Assembly: GCF_008001015.1 (NCBI RefSeq)
Contig: NZ_CP042862.1
Span: forward strand, 1,674,001-1,738,000
DNA: 64,000 nt
Direction of reading: 5' to 3'
DNA from: Serinicoccus profundi
GTDB lineage: Bacteria; Actinomycetota; Actinomycetes; Actinomycetales; Dermatophilaceae
The notes beneath the pieces are model-generated. The model made no database searches. It worked only from the letters and a program-made list of their open reading frames with translations, and was not told the origin of the DNA. Position 1 is the stretch's first letter. Each line of letters begins with the position of its first letter. The position numbers were made by a program, and so were the translations under genes. This document shows positions 34,201 to 43,572 of this stretch, piece by piece.

Positions 34201-36260
34201 GTGAACCACGACGCAGGGGCGTCCAGGCAGGACGACATGGGGCAGGAAGACACGTGGCCGGACCCGACCGGGGGTGGGCCGGCGAGTGGCGACCACGGTG
34301 ACGTGATGAGGTCGCGTGACGCCGCGGACGTCCTGGCCGATCTCGAGACGACGTCGGCCGAGCGGTCCCGCGTGGAACGCGGGCTGCTGGTCGTCGCTCG
34401 TGAGCTCCTCGCGGTGACCGGGGCAGCCCTCCTCGGGCACAAGGGCTTCAGCAGTGTGGAGGAGCTGTCGACCACCGAGCGCCGACGCTGGCGGACGGAG
34501 GCGAAACGGCTGTGCGTGGCCGAGGTGCGGGTGCGGCTCGGGCTCGGTGAACGAGAGGCGCGCGCCCTGATCGGGGTGTCGTGTGCACCGGCGGACGTCC
34601 GCGACCACGTGCTCGGAGCCCTGGGGCGGGCGGAGGTGTCGTGGGGTCTGGTGCGCGGCTTCTGGGAGAGATGTGGTCGGCTGCCGGCCGACCGGGTCGG
34701 GCTGGTCGCCGAGTCCCTCTTCGGGGATGAGCCAGAGACGGCGGCCCCGGAACGCCTCGATGCCGACGGAGGGTTGGGTGACGCCCCGTGGCAGCACGCC
34801 GACTACTGGGCGGCGCTGGAGCGTGAGGCGGTCCGCGTCGAGGGCCAGGACGTCCAGGCCGAGCGGGAGCGTCGCCGCGCTGCCTACCGCGCGCGCCGCT
34901 CGTGGCTGTCGGTGCACGACGACGGCACCGCGACGCTGTCGGTCACCGGACCGCTCACCACCATGGCCGGGATCCACGCGCGGGTCGAGCACGCGGTCCG
35001 GGCCTTGCGCAAGGCCGGCGATCCGCGCACCCTGGACCAGTTGCGCTCGGACGTGCCCTCGGCCCTCCTGCTCTACGGCCACCTCCCGCTCCCCCACGCC
35101 GCGCCTGCGCCTGGGTCTGCGGCCCGCGTGATCACCGACGTTCTCGGTGATGCCGGGCCCACCGAGGCCCCCACCACGGACGTGGGCGTTGGCGAGGAGG
35201 CCCTGACGGTCGCCGACCTGGAGTCGATCGCCCGGATCGTCTCGGCCTCCCCACCTGTGAACCTGCAGGTCGTCGTGCCCTGGGACGCGGTGGCGGGCCG
35301 AGCCTCGATGAAGCGCCCGACGATGGGTCACGGCGCCCCAGGCGCACCCAGCGACCCGGGCGCCCGCGGCGACCCGGGCGGTCCCGGCGGTCACGATGCT
35401 GCCGCCCGCGGGTGCGTGGGTCAGGTGCTGGGGCACCACCCTGCCTTCATCAGCCCCGGTCACGCCCGCGAGCTCGCCTGGTGCCGGGCACCACCCTGAC
35501 CCGACTGCTGGTCGACCCCGCGGACGGGCGGCTCGTCGAGCGGACCATCACGCGCTACCGCCCCGATGCCGACATGAGACGACAGGTGATCGCGGCGGAC
35601 GTGCACTCGCGGGCGCCCGGGTCGCGTGTCCCCGCCGGCGCCGGCGAGCTCGACCACGTGATCCCGTTCGGTGCCCCTGGCGGGGTGACGGGCGAGCTCA
35701 ACCTGCAGGCCCTCGATGTCCGCTCCCACCAGTTCAAGACCGCGCGGGCATGGTCGGCAGCGATCAACCACCGCCGTGACGTCCGCTGGCACACCCTCCT
35801 CGGGCAGGCCATGACGACGCGGGTGCACGACTACCGTGCCTACCTGGACCGTCTGGCGCCCCTCGACCCCGACCTGGCCGACCAGCATCCGGCCGAACGC
35901 GACGACTTCGCCGCACGTCGAGACCTCGCCTGCCGTGCTCTGCTGGCCGCACTCCATCATCGTGGCCCCGATGCGTTCCTGTCCGACCTCGACGACGAGG
36001 CCGACGACGGCAGCCCGCTCACGAGCTGGGCGACCGTGCGCCCATCACGTGCTCCGGCGGACACCGGCCCCAGTGTGGAGGAGATCCTCGTCCCCGCCGA
36101 CACCACCTCCCTCGACGCACCCCAGGAGGAACTCGACAACGAGGGAACCCACGACACGGCACTCCACGACGAAGGACCCGACGACGAAGGACCCGACGAC
36201 GAGGGGCCCCACGACGACCGGCCCTGGGGCTCGACGTCGCCCGGGTCCCCGCCCTTCTGA
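34201..36260 (+). pseudogene. DUF222/HNH endonuclease gene, frameshifted near 35488
   Basis: Two overlapping frames together encode one 13E12-type protein. Frame 1 (to 35499) carries the DUF222 domain (ADVLADLETTSAERS..., RVRLGLGEREARALI) and ends at ELAWCRAPP. Frame 2 continues from VPGTTLTRLLVDP to the C-terminal HNH nuclease domain (ELDHVIPFGAPGGVTGELNLQ) and an acidic repetitive DDEGPDDEGP tail. One missing C in GCCTGGTG (expected GCCCTGGTG) restores the family sequence. GTG at 34201 follows AAGGGGGTGG; GTG at 34174 is the alternative. It may be a sequencing error rather than a true pseudogene. Confidence 0.82.
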
Positions 36261-36335
36261 GCACTCCGTGGTTCCCGGCAGCGGGCGAATCAGGTGATGA
36301 CACCCCAGCCGCGCTGGTCACCTAGGGTGAGCGCC

Positions 36336-37274
36336 ATGAGCTCCCCTGGCCTCAGGTCATACCTCGAGGACGTCCTGGCCTCGGTCCGGGATGTCGAGGA
36401 GGGCGAACCGCACGAGCTGCCCGTGCACGCCCAGGCCGACACCTCACGCACCGCCGTGGCTCTCGTCGACCTCGACGGCACCGTGCATGCCGCTGGCGAC
36501 GCCGACCACGGCTTCCCGATCCAGTCGATGAGCAAGGCACTGGTCTACGGCCTGGCGATCGAGTCGTTGGGGGTCGAGGAGGTCCACCGGCACATCGACG
36601 TCGAGCCCTCCGGCGACGCCTTCAACCGGATCAGCCTGGACGACGGCTCCAACCGGCCGGCCAACCCGATGATCAACGCGGGCGCCATCACCGCCCACTC
36701 GCTCGTGCCCGGACCCGACGCGCCGCAGCGCTTCGAGCGCATCCGAGACCTGCTCTCGACCATGGCGGGGCGACGGCTGGAGATCAACGAGGACTGCTAC
36801 TCCCAGGAGATCGGCGGGGCGCACCGCAACCTCGGCATCGCGCACATGGTGCAGGCGCTCAGCGAGCTGCCGGACGATCCGCACGACGTCGTCGACGGTT
36901 ACACCCGCCAGTGCGCGCTCGAGGTCAGCACCATCGAGCTGGCCCGGATCGGCGCAACCCTGGCCGGTGGAGGTGTGCTGCCGGGGACGCGCGAGCGCGT
37001 CCTGCGGGAGGACACGTGCCGGCAGGTGATGTCGGTCATGCTGACCTGCGGGATGTACGACTCAGCCGGCGACTGGGTGTCGACCGTCGGGATCCCCGCC
37101 AAGAGCGGCATCAGCGGCGGCATCCTCGGCGCGGTGCCGCGCCGTTGTGGAGTGGCGACGTACTCGCCGAGGCTCGACGCCCACGGCAACCCGGTGCGCG
37201 GCATCCTCGTCCTCGAGCGGCTGAGCCCGGACCTCGACCTGCACCTCATGCGCGCCCCGCGCCCGAACGACTGA
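36336..37274 (+). CDS. glsA: Glutaminase
   Basis: A 312-residue serine-dependent glutaminase that hydrolyses glutamine to glutamate and ammonia. The FPIQSMSKALVYG block contains the SxxK catalytic pair, and NRPANPMINAGAI the conserved asparagine. The ending GGILGAVPRRCGVATYSPRLD is standard. TAGGGT seven bases before the ATG (36323-36328) is a likely leaderless promoter. Confidence 0.95.
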   Translation: MSSPGLRSYLEDVLASVRDVEEGEPHELPVHAQADTSRTAVALVDLDGTVHAAGDADHGFPIQSMSKALVYGLAIESLGVEEVHRHIDVEPSGDAFNRISLDDGSNRPANPMINAGAITAHSLVPGPDAPQRFERIRDLLSTMAGRRLEINEDCYSQEIGGAHRNLGIAHMVQALSELPDDPHDVVDGYTRQCALEVSTIELARIGATLAGGGVLPGTRERVLREDTCRQVMSVMLTCGMYDSAGDWVSTVGIPAKSGISGGILGAVPRRCGVATYSPRLDAHGNPVRGILVLERLSPDLDLHLMRAPRPND

Positions 37275-37284
37275 GAGCCGCCGT

Positions 37285-38643
37285 ATGTCCTCCGACCTGA
37301 TCTTCCTGCTGGGCGGCGGGGTGCTGCTGCTCGCAGTGGCCCTGCCCAGTCTGCTCAACCGTGCCTGGCTGTCCGCGCCGGTCGTCCTCATCCTCGTGGG
37401 CGCCCTCGTCGGTCTGCTGCCGTTCGGCGCCGGCTTCTCCTTCGACCCGACCGACCAGCGCGACACGATCGAGCACGTCACCGAGTTCACCGTCCTGCTG
37501 GCCCTCATGGGCGTCGGCCTCGCGCTCGACCGCCCGCTGTCCTGGCGCCACCGGGCGAGCTTTCGCACCTGGTCGGCCACCTGGAAGCTGCTCGGCATCG
37601 CCATGCCCCTCACCATCCTCGGCGTGTTCCTGCTGGGTTGGTGGGGCCTCGGGCTGGGCCTTGCTCCCGCCCTGCTGCTGGGTGCCGTCCTCGCCCCGAC
37701 CGATCCCGTGCTCGCCGGTGACGTTCAGGTGGGAGGCCCGGAGATCTCGGAGAAGGACCTGGAGGACACCTCCGAGGACACCCTCACCGAGCAGCTGCAG
37801 GACGAGGAGATCACCGACGACGACGAGGTCCGCTTCGCCCTGACCTCCGAGGCCGGGCTCAACGACGCGCTGGCCTTCCCGTTCGTCTACGCCGCGATCT
37901 TCCTCATGACCCTCGGCCCGATCGGCGAGTGGGGGCTGCACTGGCTGGCCTGGGAGCTCGTCGGCAAGATCGTGGTGGGCCTGCTGATCGGGATCGCCGT
38001 AGGCTGGGCCATGGCCTACCTCGCCTTCCGCTCACGCCAGCAGGCGCTGCGGCTCGCCGAGCAGGGCGAGTCGTTGCTCGCGCTGGCAGCGATGCTCCTC
38101 GCCTACGGCGTCGCCGAGGTCGCGCAGGGGTATGGCTTCCTCGCCGTCTTCGTCTGCGCCATGACGATGAGGTCCCGGGCCAGGCGGCACGAGTTCCACG
38201 AGCACATGCACGGGGTCGTCGAGCGGCTGGAGCGTCTGCTCACCCTCATCGTGCTGCTCTTCGTCGGGATCTCTCTCACCGACGGTGCCCTGGAGCACCT
38301 CGACTGGCGCGGGGTGCTCGTCGGGGTCTCGCTCGTGCTCGTCATCCGCCCGCTGGCGGGCTGGATCGCGCTGCGACCCGGGCGCTGGCGGATGGCCGAC
38401 CCGGCGCACCGCCCACTGGCGCGCCGCGAGCAGCTCATCACCGCGTTCTTCGGCATCCGCGGCGTGGGCACCCTCTACTACCTGGCGTATGCCCTCTCCG
38501 AGGCGACCTGGACCGGCGAACGCTGGCTGTGGGCCACGTGCCTGTTCACCATCGTGTTCTCGGTGGTGCTGCACGGAGTCCTCGTCACCCCGGTCATGGC
38601 CCGCCTGGAACGGGACAGGGAGAGGCTGACCGCCTCTCCCTGA
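37285..38643 (+). CDS. CPA1-family sodium/proton antiporter
   Basis: A 452-residue membrane protein with about 12 helices. The cation-binding region LGAVLAPTDPVLAGDVQ and the SEAGLNDALAFPFVY block, with the functional Asp pair of NhaP-type antiporters, are intact. A hydrophilic acidic loop (SEKDLEDTSEDTL) is inserted between these. Coupled to the glutaminase gene (10-base gap). A repeat array follows the stop. Confidence 0.92.
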   Translation: MSSDLIFLLGGGVLLLAVALPSLLNRAWLSAPVVLILVGALVGLLPFGAGFSFDPTDQRDTIEHVTEFTVLLALMGVGLALDRPLSWRHRASFRTWSATWKLLGIAMPLTILGVFLLGWWGLGLGLAPALLLGAVLAPTDPVLAGDVQVGGPEISEKDLEDTSEDTLTEQLQDEEITDDDEVRFALTSEAGLNDALAFPFVYAAIFLMTLGPIGEWGLHWLAWELVGKIVVGLLIGIAVGWAMAYLAFRSRQQALRLAEQGESLLALAAMLLAYGVAEVAQGYGFLAVFVCAMTMRSRARRHEFHEHMHGVVERLERLLTLIVLLFVGISLTDGALEHLDWRGVLVGVSLVLVIRPLAGWIALRPGRWRMADPAHRPLARREQLITAFFGIRGVGTLYYLAYALSEATWTGERWLWATCLFTIVFSVVLHGVLVTPVMARLERDRERLTASP

Positions 38644-38646
38644 CCC

Positions 38647-38729
38647 ACCGGGCGTCGCAGATGGTTGCCCTGGGCCCGACCGGGCGTCGCAGATGGTTCC
38701 TCTGGGCCCCACCGGGCGTCGCAGATGGT
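38647..38729 (+). repeat. 32-bp-period intergenic tandem repeat, array C (3 copies)
   Basis: Cores ACCGGGCGTCGCAGATGGT start at 38647, 38679 and 38711, exactly 32 bases apart, between the convergent antiporter and FKBP genes. The core differs from array B at two bases; linkers are TGCCCTGGGCCCG-like. Confidence 0.92.
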
Positions 38730-38733
38730 TCCC

Positions 38734-39132
38734 TCAGCGCACGTCCATGAGGTCGACGACGAAGATGAGGGTCTCGCCCCCCTTGATGGCGGCACCGGCG
38801 CCGCGGTCGCCATACCCCAGGTGCGGCGGGATGATGATCTTGCGGCGACCGCCGACCTTCATGCCGAGCAGCCCCTGGTCCCATCCCTGGATGACCTGAC
38901 CGACACCAGCGGTGAAGGTGAGCGGCTGGCCGCGGTTCCACGAGGCGTCGAACTCCTCGCCGGTGGACCATGACACGCCGACGTAGTGCGCGGAGATGGT
39001 GGAGCCGGCGGTGGCCTCCGCGCCCTTGCCGACCTCCAGGTCCTCGACGACGAGCTCGGTGGGCGGCTCGTCGCCGGGGAAGTCGATCTCGGGCTTGGCC
39101 TTCTGGACCTGGCCGAAGGGAGAGTCGGTCAT
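38734..39132 (-). CDS. FKBP-type peptidyl-prolyl isomerase
   Basis: A 132-residue cytoplasmic FKBP. The FKBP core is complete: VHY-like AHYVGVSW, FDASWNRGQPLTF, GVGQVIQGWDQGLLGMKVGG, PPHLGYGD, LIFVVDLMDV. It would speed cis-trans isomerisation of X-Pro bonds. AAGGAG lies about 5 bases before the ATG. An FKBP gene beside pafA is common in Actinobacteria. Confidence 0.95.
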   Translation of the reverse strand: MTDSPFGQVQKAKPEIDFPGDEPPTELVVEDLEVGKGAEATAGSTISAHYVGVSWSTGEEFDASWNRGQPLTFTAGVGQVIQGWDQGLLGMKVGGRRKIIIPPHLGYGDRGAGAAIKGGETLIFVVDLMDVR

Positions 39133-39178
39133 GGGGTTCTCCTTGTCGTGGTGATGTCGGGTATGTCGTGCGGTGGAG

Positions 39179-39260
39179 CCATCTGCGACGCTCGGTGGGC
39201 CCTCAGGCAACCATCTGCGACGCTCGGTCGGGTCAGGGGCGACCATCTGCGGCGCTCGGT
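39179..39260 (-). repeat. 32-bp-period intergenic tandem repeat, array D (3 copies)
   Basis: CCATCTGCGACGCTCGGT units start at 39179, 39211 and 39243, a 32-base period, in the gap between two same-strand FKBP genes. With array C it brackets the first FKBP gene. Confidence 0.92.
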
Positions 39261-39268
39261 GGGAGGGA

Positions 39269-40318
39269 TCAGGAGGCGCCGAGGATGTCGACGACGAAGA
39301 CGAGGTCCTCACCGGCGAGCTCGTGGGCCGGCGCGGCAGTCTCGCCCTCGGTGTCCTCCGGCGCGGGGCCGTAGGCCTCCTCGGCCGGGATGACCATGAG
39401 CACCCGGGAGCCGACGGTCTGGCCGACCAGGCCCTCGTCCCAGCCAGTGATGACGCTCCCGACGCCGATGGGGAACTCGGTGGGCTCGCCGCGCTCCCAG
39501 GAGCTGTCGAACTGCTCGCCGTCGGAGAGCTTCACCCCGGTGTAGTGCACCCTGATCGTCTGACCCGCGACGACCTCGGGGCCCTCGCCCTTGATGAGCG
39601 GCTGGGTGATGAGCTGCTCGGGAGCCTCGACGCCCTCGACGTCGATCTCCGGGCCGGCGTCGCCCATGGTGACGGCGGGCAGACCCTCCTCGGGCTCGAC
39701 CTCCTCGCCCTGCGCCTCGGTCAGCGGCTCGCCGGTGCCCTCGACGACCATGTAGAAGAGCATGGTGTCGGTCGGGCCGACCCCGAGCTGGGGGTTGCCG
39801 GCCTCGCCGAAAGCCTCGCTGGCCGGGATGGACATGAGCAGCTCGTCGCCCACGCTGGTGCCCGGCAGCTGGTCGCGGAAGGCGGGGAAGAGCGTCTCGT
39901 CGGTGAGGTCCAGCGTGACGGCCTCGTCGTTCTCGAAGGTCGAGACGAGCTGCTCACCGTTGGAGCCGTTGACGGTGAGGTACTTCACCCGGACCTCGTG
40001 GCTCTCGGCGACCTCCTCGCCGTCGCCCTCGGTGAGGGTGCGGCTCTCGGTCCCGCCGGCGACGAAGGGCAGGTCACCCTCGGCGAAGGGCTCACCCTCC
40101 CAGGTCAGCGCGGGAGCATCACCCTCGGTGTCGACCTCGACGTCGGCGAGGTCGCCGTTGGGCGCGGCCGAGGTGGCGGCAGCGTCGTCGCCAGGTGCGC
40201 TGCTCATCGCGGCGTCGTCGCTGCTCGAGCCCTCGTCGTTCGACTCGGGGCTGCAGCCGGCCAGGACGATGAGGGGCGCGGCGGCAGCCGCGAGATAGCG
40301 CAGTCGGGAAGAGCGCAC
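39269..40318 (-). CDS. FKBP-type isomerase lipoprotein with two FKBP-like domains
   Basis: A 349-residue lipoprotein: signal peptide with lipobox LAGC, a Ser/Asp/Ala linker to about residue 60, a first FKBP-like domain (about 90-180) that has lost several active-site residues, and a second, canonical domain with VHYTGVKLSDGEQFDSSW and GWDEGLVGQTVGSR. It acts outside the membrane as a folding factor for exported proteins. The GTG at 40318 has AAAGGA upstream. A TAGGCT at 40359-40364, containing the pafA stop, may drive it. Confidence 0.88.
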   Translation of the reverse strand: MRSSRLRYLAAAAAPLIVLAGCSPESNDEGSSSDDAAMSSAPGDDAAATSAAPNGDLADVEVDTEGDAPALTWEGEPFAEGDLPFVAGGTESRTLTEGDGEEVAESHEVRVKYLTVNGSNGEQLVSTFENDEAVTLDLTDETLFPAFRDQLPGTSVGDELLMSIPASEAFGEAGNPQLGVGPTDTMLFYMVVEGTGEPLTEAQGEEVEPEEGLPAVTMGDAGPEIDVEGVEAPEQLITQPLIKGEGPEVVAGQTIRVHYTGVKLSDGEQFDSSWERGEPTEFPIGVGSVITGWDEGLVGQTVGSRVLMVIPAEEAYGPAPEDTEGETAAPAHELAGEDLVFVVDILGAS

Positions 40319-40361
40319 GGGTGCGTCCTTTGCAGATCGGGGGTGAGGAGTCCGGACCAGC

Positions 40362-41768
40362 CTAACCCGGCGACCCTGGACCTTTCGTGGGAGCACCGCT
40401 CGTGGCCCGGATGTGCTCGATCAGTGCATCCACCCGTGCATCCTGCGCGGCGAAGGGATCTTTGCAGATCACGGTGCGCTGCGCGGCGTCGTTGAGCTTG
40501 AGGTGCACCCAGTCGACGGTGAAGTCGCGCCGGTGCTCGGCGGCCGTGCGCACGAAGTCACCGCGCAACCGTGCCCGCGTCTGCGGCGGGTCGGTCGTCG
40601 CGGCCTGCACCCGGGCCTCGTCGATCACCGTTCGGGCCGCACCGGAGCGCTCCAGGATGCGGGCCAGGCCCCGGGTCGGGTGGATGTCGTGCCAGGCGAG
40701 GTCGAGCTGCTGCAACCGGGCGTCCCACGGCTCGAGCCCGTGCCGCTGGGCGTAGGAGTCGAGCAGCTTCTTCTTCATCACCCACTCGATCTCGGTGTCG
40801 ACGAGGTGCAGCTGGTCGGTGTCGATGGCGTGCAGTCCGCGCTCCCACAGCTCCAGCACGTCACGGTATGCCGCCTGGTCCGCCAGTCCGGCGCCCTCGG
40901 CATACCCCTTGGTCAGCTCGAGCAGTCGCGACTGCAGCTCCAGCGCCGTGATCGTCCCGCCCCTGCGCAGCGCGAGCGGGGTCCGCCCGGTGCGGTCCCG
41001 GCTGACGTCACGGATCGCCTGCATGGGGTTGGCGAGGACGAGGTCGGGGACGGCCGTGCCTGCCTCGAGCATCTTGAGCACGAGGTCGGTGGTGCCCAGC
41101 CGGAGCATCGTCGTGGTCTGGCTCATCGTGGAGTCGCCGACGATGACGTGCAGCCGGCGGTGCTGCTCGGGGTCGGCGTGCGGCTCGTCGCGGGTGTTGA
41201 TGATGGGCCGCGACCGGGTGGTGGCCGAGGAGAGGTCCTCCCACATGTGATCGGCGCGCTGCGAGACGAGGTAGGTCGCCCGCTGCTCGGTGACGTGCAG
41301 GCGCCCCGCCCCGGTCACGAGCTGCCGGGTGACGAGGAAGGGCACGAGGGTGTCGGTGACCCGCTCCATCCGGGTGCGCCGCTCGATGAGGTAGTTCTCG
41401 TGCGAGCCGTAGGAGTTGCCTCGCGAGTCGACGTTGTTCTTGAGCACGTAGACCGTGGCGTCGAAGCCTTCGGCCGCGAGCCGTTGCTCGGCGTCGTGGG
41501 CGAGGTCCTGCACGATGAGCTCGCCCGCCCGGTCGTGCGCGACGAGGTCGAGCAGGTCGGTGCACTCGGCCGTGGCGTACTCGGGATGGGAGCCGACGTC
41601 GAGGTAGAGCCGAGAACCGTTGCCGAGGAAGACGTTGGACGAGCGGCCCCACGCGACCACCTTGCGGAAGAGGTAGCGCGAGACCTCCTCCGGGGAGAGT
41701 CGCGAGCCACCCGCGAAGGTCGCGTTGACGCCGAACTCTGTCTCGACGCCCATGATGCGGCTCAGCAC
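40362..41768 (-). CDS. pafA: Pup--protein ligase
   Basis: A 468-residue glutamine-synthetase-like ligase that joins the C-terminal glutamate of Pup to lysines of target proteins. Seen: RIMGVETEFGV (with the GTG at 41768 giving the usual 5-residue lead), SHPEYATAEC, KNNVDSRGNSYGSHENYL and INTRDEPHADPE, all catalytic regions. Length is normal. The start lies 10 bases after the pup stop, so prcB/prcA are absent from their usual place. Confidence 0.95.
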   Translation of the reverse strand: MLSRIMGVETEFGVNATFAGGSRLSPEEVSRYLFRKVVAWGRSSNVFLGNGSRLYLDVGSHPEYATAECTDLLDLVAHDRAGELIVQDLAHDAEQRLAAEGFDATVYVLKNNVDSRGNSYGSHENYLIERRTRMERVTDTLVPFLVTRQLVTGAGRLHVTEQRATYLVSQRADHMWEDLSSATTRSRPIINTRDEPHADPEQHRRLHVIVGDSTMSQTTTMLRLGTTDLVLKMLEAGTAVPDLVLANPMQAIRDVSRDRTGRTPLALRRGGTITALELQSRLLELTKGYAEGAGLADQAAYRDVLELWERGLHAIDTDQLHLVDTEIEWVMKKKLLDSYAQRHGLEPWDARLQQLDLAWHDIHPTRGLARILERSGAARTVIDEARVQAATTDPPQTRARLRGDFVRTAAEHRRDFTVDWVHLKLNDAAQRTVICKDPFAAQDARVDALIEHIRATSGAPTKGPGSPG

Positions 41769-41778
41769 GGCGCCACGA

Positions 41779-41988
41779 TCACTGACCGCCCTTCTGGACG
41801 AAGCCGTGGACGAACTCGGTGGCGTTGGTCTCCAGCACCCCGTCGATCTCGTCGAGGAGGGAGTCGAGCGCGGCGTCGCGCTCGGCGCTCTGCGCGGTCG
41901 GGGCGCTCGGCGGCGGGGTGGCGTCCGGGTCCGGCCCGGTGTCCCCGGCGTCCTCGTCCCGTCGACGGTCGAACTGCTGCTGTGACAT
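41779..41988 (-). CDS. pup: Prokaryotic ubiquitin-like protein Pup
   Basis: A 69-residue intrinsically disordered tag. The N-terminus MSQQQFDRRRDED and the C-terminal ALDSLLDEIDGVLETNATEF helical part are standard, and the protein ends in GGQ, so it requires Dop to deamidate Gln to Glu before ligation. TAGGAT six bases before the ATG (41995-42000) suggests its own leaderless promoter. Confidence 0.95.
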   Translation of the reverse strand: MSQQQFDRRRDEDAGDTGPDPDATPPPSAPTAQSAERDAALDSLLDEIDGVLETNATEFVHGFVQKGGQ

Positions 41989-42000
41989 GGACCGATCCTA
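41989..42000 (-). promoter_or_regulatory. Leaderless -10 box of pup
   Basis: TAGGAT at 41995-42000 on the minus strand ends six bases before the pup ATG; it lies just after the dop stop. Confidence 0.5.
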
Positions 42001-42001
42001 G

Positions 42002-43558
42002 TCAGACGTCGTCGCTGGCGAGCTCGGAGAGCAGGCTCGCGGCGTCGGTATGCCGGTCCAGCAGCGACTCGACGCGCTCGCGCCGTCCCCCGGTCGGCTC
42101 GTCCATGCGCACGCGGCGCGGTGAGCCGCTGGCGTCGACGAGGACGACCGAGTCCCAGGACGCCGCCCGCACTCCCCCGCCGGGCCCGTAGCGGCGTACG
42201 GCCTCCCCGCGGAACCATGCGCGGGTGTCCTCGGGCGGGTGGGTCACGGCGTGCGCGATCTCCTCCGGCCCCACCAGCCGCTCGAGCTGGCCGGAGGCGC
42301 GCAGCTTGCGGGCCAGACCCCGCGCGGGGTCGAGGTCGTGCCACTGGATGTCCATGGCGGCCAGCCTGGGGTCGTCCCAGCCGACCCCGGCGCGCGCCGC
42401 GAAGCGTTGCAGGAGCTGGTGCTTGGCCACCCACTCGACCTGGCCGGCCGCCGTCGCCGGGTCACTCCGCAGGGTGTCGAGCACCGCGCGCCAGCGGTGG
42501 AGCACGTCGCCGGTCTGAGGGGCGTGCTCCGGCTCCTGCCAGGCTTCGTGCCCGGAGGCCGCGGCCCGCTCCACCGCGTCGAGGTGGGCCTCGAGCAGGT
42601 CGAGGCCGGTGAGCCGGCGACCGTCGGCGAGGTCGACCGCGGTCGTGAGCGTCGGGTCGTGGCTGATCCTCTGCGCGGCCGCGACGGGATGGGCCAGGGT
42701 CAGACCGTCGAGCAGGTCGGGGTGGGTCTCGATGACGCGCAGGACCGCCGACAGCGTCCCCAGGGCGAGGTAGGTCGTGACGTCGGCCATGGTCGCGTCG
42801 CCGACGATGACGTGCAGGCGGCGGTGCAGGTGGGGGGTGGCGTGCGGCTCGTCACGGGTGTTGACGATCGGCCGGCGCAGCGTCGTCTCCAGGCCCACCT
42901 CGGCCTCGAGGTAGTCGGCTCGCTGGGAGAGCTGGAAGCCGGGGCGCTCGCTGGCCTGACCCAGGCCGACCCGCCCCGCGCCGGCGATGACCGGCCGCGC
43001 CACGAGGAAGGGGATGAGCAGCGTCGCCAACCGGGCGAAGGGCACCGACCGCGGGACGAGGTAGTTCTCGTGGGTGCCGTAGGAGGCGCCCTTGCCGTCG
43101 ACGTTGTTCTTGTAGAGCCGCACGTCCAGCCCCTGCTCGGCCAGCGTGCGGACCGCCGCGAGCGCCACCTCCTCCCCCGCCCGGTCGTAGCGGACCGCGG
43201 CCAGCGGCCCGGTGACCTCCGGGCTGGAGTACTCCGGGTGGGCGTGGTCGACGTAGAAACGGGCCCCGTTGGAGAGCACCGAGGTGGCGATCGTCGGGTC
43301 GTCCACATCGGTGAGCTGCGAGCGGTGCGCCAGGGCCCGGGCCATCTCGAAGCCGCGCGCGTCCCGCAGCGGGGTTTCGTCGGCGTAGTCCCAGCCCGCG
43401 CCGGAGGGCAGGGCGTCCCCGGGCGCGGCGCCCGCGGCATAGGCCCGCACCACCTGCCCGGAGAGGACCATCGGCGTCACCGGCTGGCCGACCGCGTCGC
43501 GCTGGGTGCTCGTGATCCCCAGCTCGGTCTCGATGCCCATGACCCGGCCCACGCCCAC
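42002..43558 (-). CDS. dop: Pup deamidase/depupylase
   Basis: A 518-residue homologue of PafA. MGIETELGIT (near residue 7), the HPEYSSPEV block, YKNNVDGKGASYGTHENYL and NTRDEPHATP are clear, and it has the Dop-type RDARGFEMARA insertion. It deamidates Pup-GGQ and removes Pup from substrates. The GTG at 43558 is chosen since GAGGAG lies 10 bases upstream; the ATG at 43540 is possible. Begins 14 bases after the MFS fusion gene. Confidence 0.93.
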   Translation of the reverse strand: MGVGRVMGIETELGITSTQRDAVGQPVTPMVLSGQVVRAYAAGAAPGDALPSGAGWDYADETPLRDARGFEMARALAHRSQLTDVDDPTIATSVLSNGARFYVDHAHPEYSSPEVTGPLAAVRYDRAGEEVALAAVRTLAEQGLDVRLYKNNVDGKGASYGTHENYLVPRSVPFARLATLLIPFLVARPVIAGAGRVGLGQASERPGFQLSQRADYLEAEVGLETTLRRPIVNTRDEPHATPHLHRRLHVIVGDATMADVTTYLALGTLSAVLRVIETHPDLLDGLTLAHPVAAAQRISHDPTLTTAVDLADGRRLTGLDLLEAHLDAVERAAASGHEAWQEPEHAPQTGDVLHRWRAVLDTLRSDPATAAGQVEWVAKHQLLQRFAARAGVGWDDPRLAAMDIQWHDLDPARGLARKLRASGQLERLVGPEEIAHAVTHPPEDTRAWFRGEAVRRYGPGGGVRAASWDSVVLVDASGSPRRVRMDEPTGGRRERVESLLDRHTDAASLLSELASDDV

Positions 43559-43572
43559 GCCCTGCACGCTCC

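Noticed and set aside
34174-34201. GTG at 34174 as start of the DUF222/HNH gene
   Set aside because: GTG 34201 has a good AAGGGGGTGG ribosome-binding sequence; 34174 has none.
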